From Sphingomonadales bacterium (lineage in GTDB: Bacteria > Pseudomonadota > Alphaproteobacteria > Sphingomonadales > Sphingomonadaceae): 7,723 nt of DNA. The notes below the pieces were generated by a model that had not been told where the DNA came from, searched no databases, and saw only the letters and a list, made by a program, of their open reading frames with translations. Each line of letters begins with the position of its first letter. Positions within the stretch are counted from its first letter, which is position 1. The translations under genes were made by a program, and so were the position numbers. Below, in pieces: positions 5,217 through 7,723 of the stretch. The DNA lies in the NCBI GenBank assembly GCA_028868335.1, contig JAGWUU010000154.1, positions 1-7,723 on the forward strand, given 5' to 3'.

Positions 5217-6784
5217 GCGCCGTCAACGCCGTCGGCTGGCGTCCTGAAATGGGCCCGGCACAGCACCCTGAACACGAATCCTCGCCCCACCTCACCGCCA
5301 GCGGTGACAAGGGGCTGATGCTGGAAGAACCGCTGATCTTCGAGCTTGGCCGTCCCGGATCGACCGGTGTGGACATCGACGCGGTCGACCGCGCGGTATC
5401 GCCCGCACTGGCCCGGTTCCGCCGCAAGGCCCAGGCGGCTCTGCCCGGCCTGACCGAGCCCGAGGCGGTGCGCCACTACACCCGCCTCAGCCGCCAGAAC
5501 TACGCGATCGACCTCGGGCCGTTCCCGCTGGGATCGTGCACGATGAAGCACAACCCGCGCCTTAACGAAAAGGTCGCGCGGATTGCGGGCTTTGCCGATC
5601 TCCACCCGCTCGCCCCGCAGCAGACCGCACGCGGCGCCTACGAGGTGATCAACCAGCTCGCCGAATGGCTGATTACCCTGACCGGGATGCACGGTGTCGC
5701 CATGTCGCCCAAGGCGGGCGCCCACGGCGAGCTGTGCGGGGTGCTGTGCATCAAGGCCGCGCTTGAGGCGCGGGGCGAGGACCGCAAGGTCATGCTGGTG
5801 CCCGAAAGCGCTCACGGCACCAACCCCGCCACCGCTGCCTTCGCCGGTTTCAGCATCGAGAACATCCCCGCCACGGCCGAGGGCCGGGTCGATCTCGCCG
5901 CGCTCAAGGCCCGATTGGGGCCGGACGTCGCGGGCGTGATGATCACCAACCCCAACACCTGCGGGCTGTTCGAGCGCGAGATGAAGGCGATCTGCGACGC
6001 GGTCCACGACGCGGGCGGCTATGTCTATTGCGACGGGGCGAACTTCAACGCGATCGTTGGCAAGGTCCGCCCCGGCGACCTTGGCGTCGATGCGATGCAC
6101 ATCAACCTGCACAAGACCTTCTCCACCCCGCACGGCGGCGGCGGACCGGGTTCGGGGCCGGTTGTGCTGTCCGAGGCGCTCAGCCCCTTTGGCCCGCTGC
6201 CCTACACCGCGCGCATGGCGGACGGCGTGGTCCACCTGGTCGAGGAAGAGGACGCGGCGACGATGGGCCACAGCCAGTCGTTCGGGCGCATGGCCGCGTT
6301 CAACGGACAGATGGGAATGTTTACCCGCGCCCTCGCCTATATCCTCAGCCACGGCGCCGATGGCCTGCGCCAGGTGGCCGAGGACGCGGTGCTCAACGCC
6401 AACTATGTGCTGCGCAGTCTTGAAGGCGTGCTTGAGGCACCGTTCGGAAAGACAGGCCCATGCATGCACGAGGCGCTGTTCAGCGACGAAAACTTCCCCG
6501 AGGGCTTCTCGACGCTCGATGTGGCCAAGGGGCTGATCGACGAGGGCTTCCACCCGATGACCGTCTATTTCCCGCTGGTGGTCCACGGCGCGATGCTGAT
6601 CGAGCCGACCGAGACCGAGAGCAAGGCCGGTCTGGACCGCTTCATCGCCTCGATGCGCAGCCTCGCCGCGCGGGCGAAGAACGCCGATCCCAGCCTCAAG
6701 ACCGCGCCGCACTTCGCCCCGCGCCACCGCCTCGACGAGACGCAAGCCGCGCGCAAGCCGGTGCTGTCATGGCAGGGGGGCTGA
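5213..6784 (+). CDS. gcvPB: Glycine dehydrogenase (decarboxylating) subunit 2, PLP-binding
   Basis: This is the C-terminal half of the split P-protein and carries the cofactor. The Schiff-base lysine is K301 in INLHKTFSTPHGGGGPGSGP. Supporting blocks are EEPLIFELGRPGSTGVD (38-54), GPFPLGSCTMKHNPRLNE (102-119), SPKAGAHGELCG (165-176), ESAHGTNPATA (198-208), NPNTCGLFE (246-254) and the CDGANFNA stretch (273-280). The end (MLIEPTETES...GLDRFIASMRSLA) is typical. The 523-residue length is usual for this group. The first roughly 35 residues are a low-conservation extension rich in His, Pro and Ser. The ATGA overlap with gcvPA suggests coupling. It is the last glycine cleavage gene here; lpd, which regenerates lipoyl-GcvH, is not in the window. 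Confidence 0.97.
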   Translation: MSAVNAVGWRPEMGPAQHPEHESSPHLTASGDKGLMLEEPLIFELGRPGSTGVDIDAVDRAVSPALARFRRKAQAALPGLTEPEAVRHYTRLSRQNYAIDLGPFPLGSCTMKHNPRLNEKVARIAGFADLHPLAPQQTARGAYEVINQLAEWLITLTGMHGVAMSPKAGAHGELCGVLCIKAALEARGEDRKVMLVPESAHGTNPATAAFAGFSIENIPATAEGRVDLAALKARLGPDVAGVMITNPNTCGLFEREMKAICDAVHDAGGYVYCDGANFNAIVGKVRPGDLGVDAMHINLHKTFSTPHGGGGPGSGPVVLSEALSPFGPLPYTARMADGVVHLVEEEDAATMGHSQSFGRMAAFNGQMGMFTRALAYILSHGADGLRQVAEDAVLNANYVLRSLEGVLEAPFGKTGPCMHEALFSDENFPEGFSTLDVAKGLIDEGFHPMTVYFPLVVHGAMLIEPTETESKAGLDRFIASMRSLAARAKNADPSLKTAPHFAPRHRLDETQAARKPVLSWQGG

Positions 6785-6791
6785 GCAGGCG

Positions 6792-7307
6792 ATGAGCGCC
6801 GCGCAGGTCCAGACCTGGTTGCCCTTGCTGGTGATCGGGATCGTTCTGGCGCTGCGCTGGCGCAATCTTTCGCGGCGCCGGCTCTTGCGGCCCGGACGGC
6901 TGTGGATCGCGCCTGTGGTGATGAGCCTCTTGGTGTCCACGGCGGTGTTCGGCATGCCGATCAGCCGCTTCGGGCTACTTGCCGTGGCGGGCGGGCTGGC
7001 ATTTGGCGCACTTGTCGGCTGGCACCGCGCGCACCTGCTTCAGCTTGATCGCCATCCTGAAAGCGGCGCGCTGCAAATGCGGCAAACCCCCGCCGCCTTC
7101 GTGCTGATCGTCGCGCTGCTGGTTGTGAAGCGCGTGCTTGTGCCGCGTCCCGGTGCCGATGCCGCGGGCCACCTGGCTCCGCAGGCGCTGGTTGCCACCG
7201 ACGCCTTGATGGGCTTTGCCCTGGGCATGATCGTGGCGACCAATCTTACGCTGTGGCTGCGCGCTCGCGCCGTGCCGCACGGCGACACTTCCAGCGCGGC
7301 GGAATAG
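6792..7307 (+). CDS. Small multi-pass membrane protein, CcdC/DUF1453-like
   Basis: The 171-residue product is strongly hydrophobic, with about five membrane segments at residues 8-22, 37-53, 58-76, 100-117 and 133-156. Two features resemble the CcdC/DUF1453 family: a basic loop with RRRLLRPGRLWIAPV (28-42) after the first helix, and a GWHRAHLLQLDRHPESGALQMRQTPAAFVLI segment (76-106) that looks like its inner soluble hairpin. Function in that family is poorly known. The ATG at 6792 lies 7 bases after the gcvPB stop with an AGG upstream, so it is probably transcribed with the gcv genes, although nothing in the protein suggests a role in glycine breakdown. The family assignment is from memory of the pattern and is tentative; the membrane-protein call is firm. 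Confidence 0.8.
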   Translation: MSAAQVQTWLPLLVIGIVLALRWRNLSRRRLLRPGRLWIAPVVMSLLVSTAVFGMPISRFGLLAVAGGLAFGALVGWHRAHLLQLDRHPESGALQMRQTPAAFVLIVALLVVKRVLVPRPGADAAGHLAPQALVATDALMGFALGMIVATNLTLWLRARAVPHGDTSSAAE

Positions 7308-7311
7308 TCAG

Positions 7312-7723
7312 ATGTGGCATGCGCTGTTCAGCTTCACCAACATCCTTGCGATGATCGCCTGGCTGGCGCTCGCATTCTTGCCGCGCGTGCCGTTGGTGCG
7401 CAGCACGATCATGTTCGCGGGGGTGGCGCTGCTGTGCCTGACCTACACGGCATGTTTCGCATTGGTGCTGAGCGGTTCGGTCGATCCTGTCACGATGCCT
7501 GGTGCGGGAAAGCCCGGTTTCGGCTCGATAGAGGCGGTGCGCGCGATCTTCGCCAGTGACGGCGGGGTGGTGATCGGCTGGACGCACTACCTGGCCTTTG
7601 ACCTGTTCACCGGCCTGTGGATCGCGCGTGATGCTGATAACAAGGAATTCAGCCGCGTGACGCAGCTGCCGTTCCTTGTCATGACCTTCATGGCCGGGCC
7701 GATTGGCCTGTTCACCTGGCTGA
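7312..7723 (+). CDS. Aba4-like (DUF4281) membrane protein, 3' truncated by the window
   Basis: The frame opens at ATG 7312, 4 bases after the preceding stop, and runs without a stop to the window edge (137 codons seen). Hydrophobic helices lie at about residues 6-23, 31-53 and 85-105, with the beginning of another at 119-137. The signature GWTHYLAFDLFTGLWIARDA (89-108), followed by QLPFLVMTFMAGPIGLFTWL (118-137), is that of the ABA4-like DUF4281 family, named after the plant protein needed for neoxanthin formation. Bacterial members have mostly unknown function; in a carotenoid-making sphingomonad a link to xanthophylls is conceivable but unproven. A GGCGGAA upstream may serve as ribosome binding site. 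In this family most of the length is about 140-160 residues, so probably only the very end is missing. Confidence 0.85.
   Translation, partial: MWHALFSFTNILAMIAWLALAFLPRVPLVRSTIMFAGVALLCLTYTACFALVLSGSVDPVTMPGAGKPGFGSIEAVRAIFASDGGVVIGWTHYLAFDLFTGLWIARDADNKEFSRVTQLPFLVMTFMAGPIGLFTWL

Noticed and set aside
5105..6745. 546-codon open frame on the - strand
   Set aside because: It is fully antisense to gcvPB and the end of gcvPA. The translation has a low-complexity H/R/G-rich composition and no domain; it is a GC-driven shadow.

Overview
This window looks like a high-GC alphaproteobacterial chromosome segment, most probably from the Sphingomonadales (Novosphingobium, Sphingomonas or Erythrobacter-like). 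That is inferred from the GC-rich codon use, the protein style, the split glycine decarboxylase genes and an Aba4-like gene; no database was consulted. All genes read on the + strand.

Region 1 (1-1914) holds the last 27 codons of an unidentified gene. It is followed by an HD-domain deoxyguanosinetriphosphate triphosphohydrolase-like protein (dgt family) and a TIP30/HTATIP2-like atypical short-chain dehydrogenase. Each start overlaps the preceding stop (by 4 and 8 bases), so the three are probably cotranscribed.

Region 2 (1915-2229) is a 315-base leader without a gene. It contains a hairpin after the dehydrogenase, a weak promoter candidate, a tandem two-aptamer glycine riboswitch, a small hairpin that abuts the ribosome binding site, and the likely GTG start of gcvT.

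Region 3 (2230-6784) is a glycine cleavage operon: gcvT (aminomethyltransferase), gcvH (lipoyl carrier), gcvPA and gcvPB (the two halves of the PLP glycine decarboxylase). Together with the L-protein (lpd, not in the window) they convert glycine and tetrahydrofolate to 5,10-methylene-THF, CO2, NH3 and NADH. The riboswitch senses the substrate of the operon. A pair of REP-like palindromes in inverted orientation fills the gcvH-gcvPA gap.

Region 4 (6792-7723) has two small membrane protein genes close behind gcvPB: a five-helix protein resembling the CcdC/DUF1453 family, and the first 137 codons of an Aba4-like (DUF4281) protein cut by the window edge. Neither has an obvious link to glycine metabolism.

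Most of the content is well-known biology. I found no convincing undescribed system. The points most worth a second look are the riboswitch expression platform, the palindrome pair inside the operon and the Aba4-like tail.
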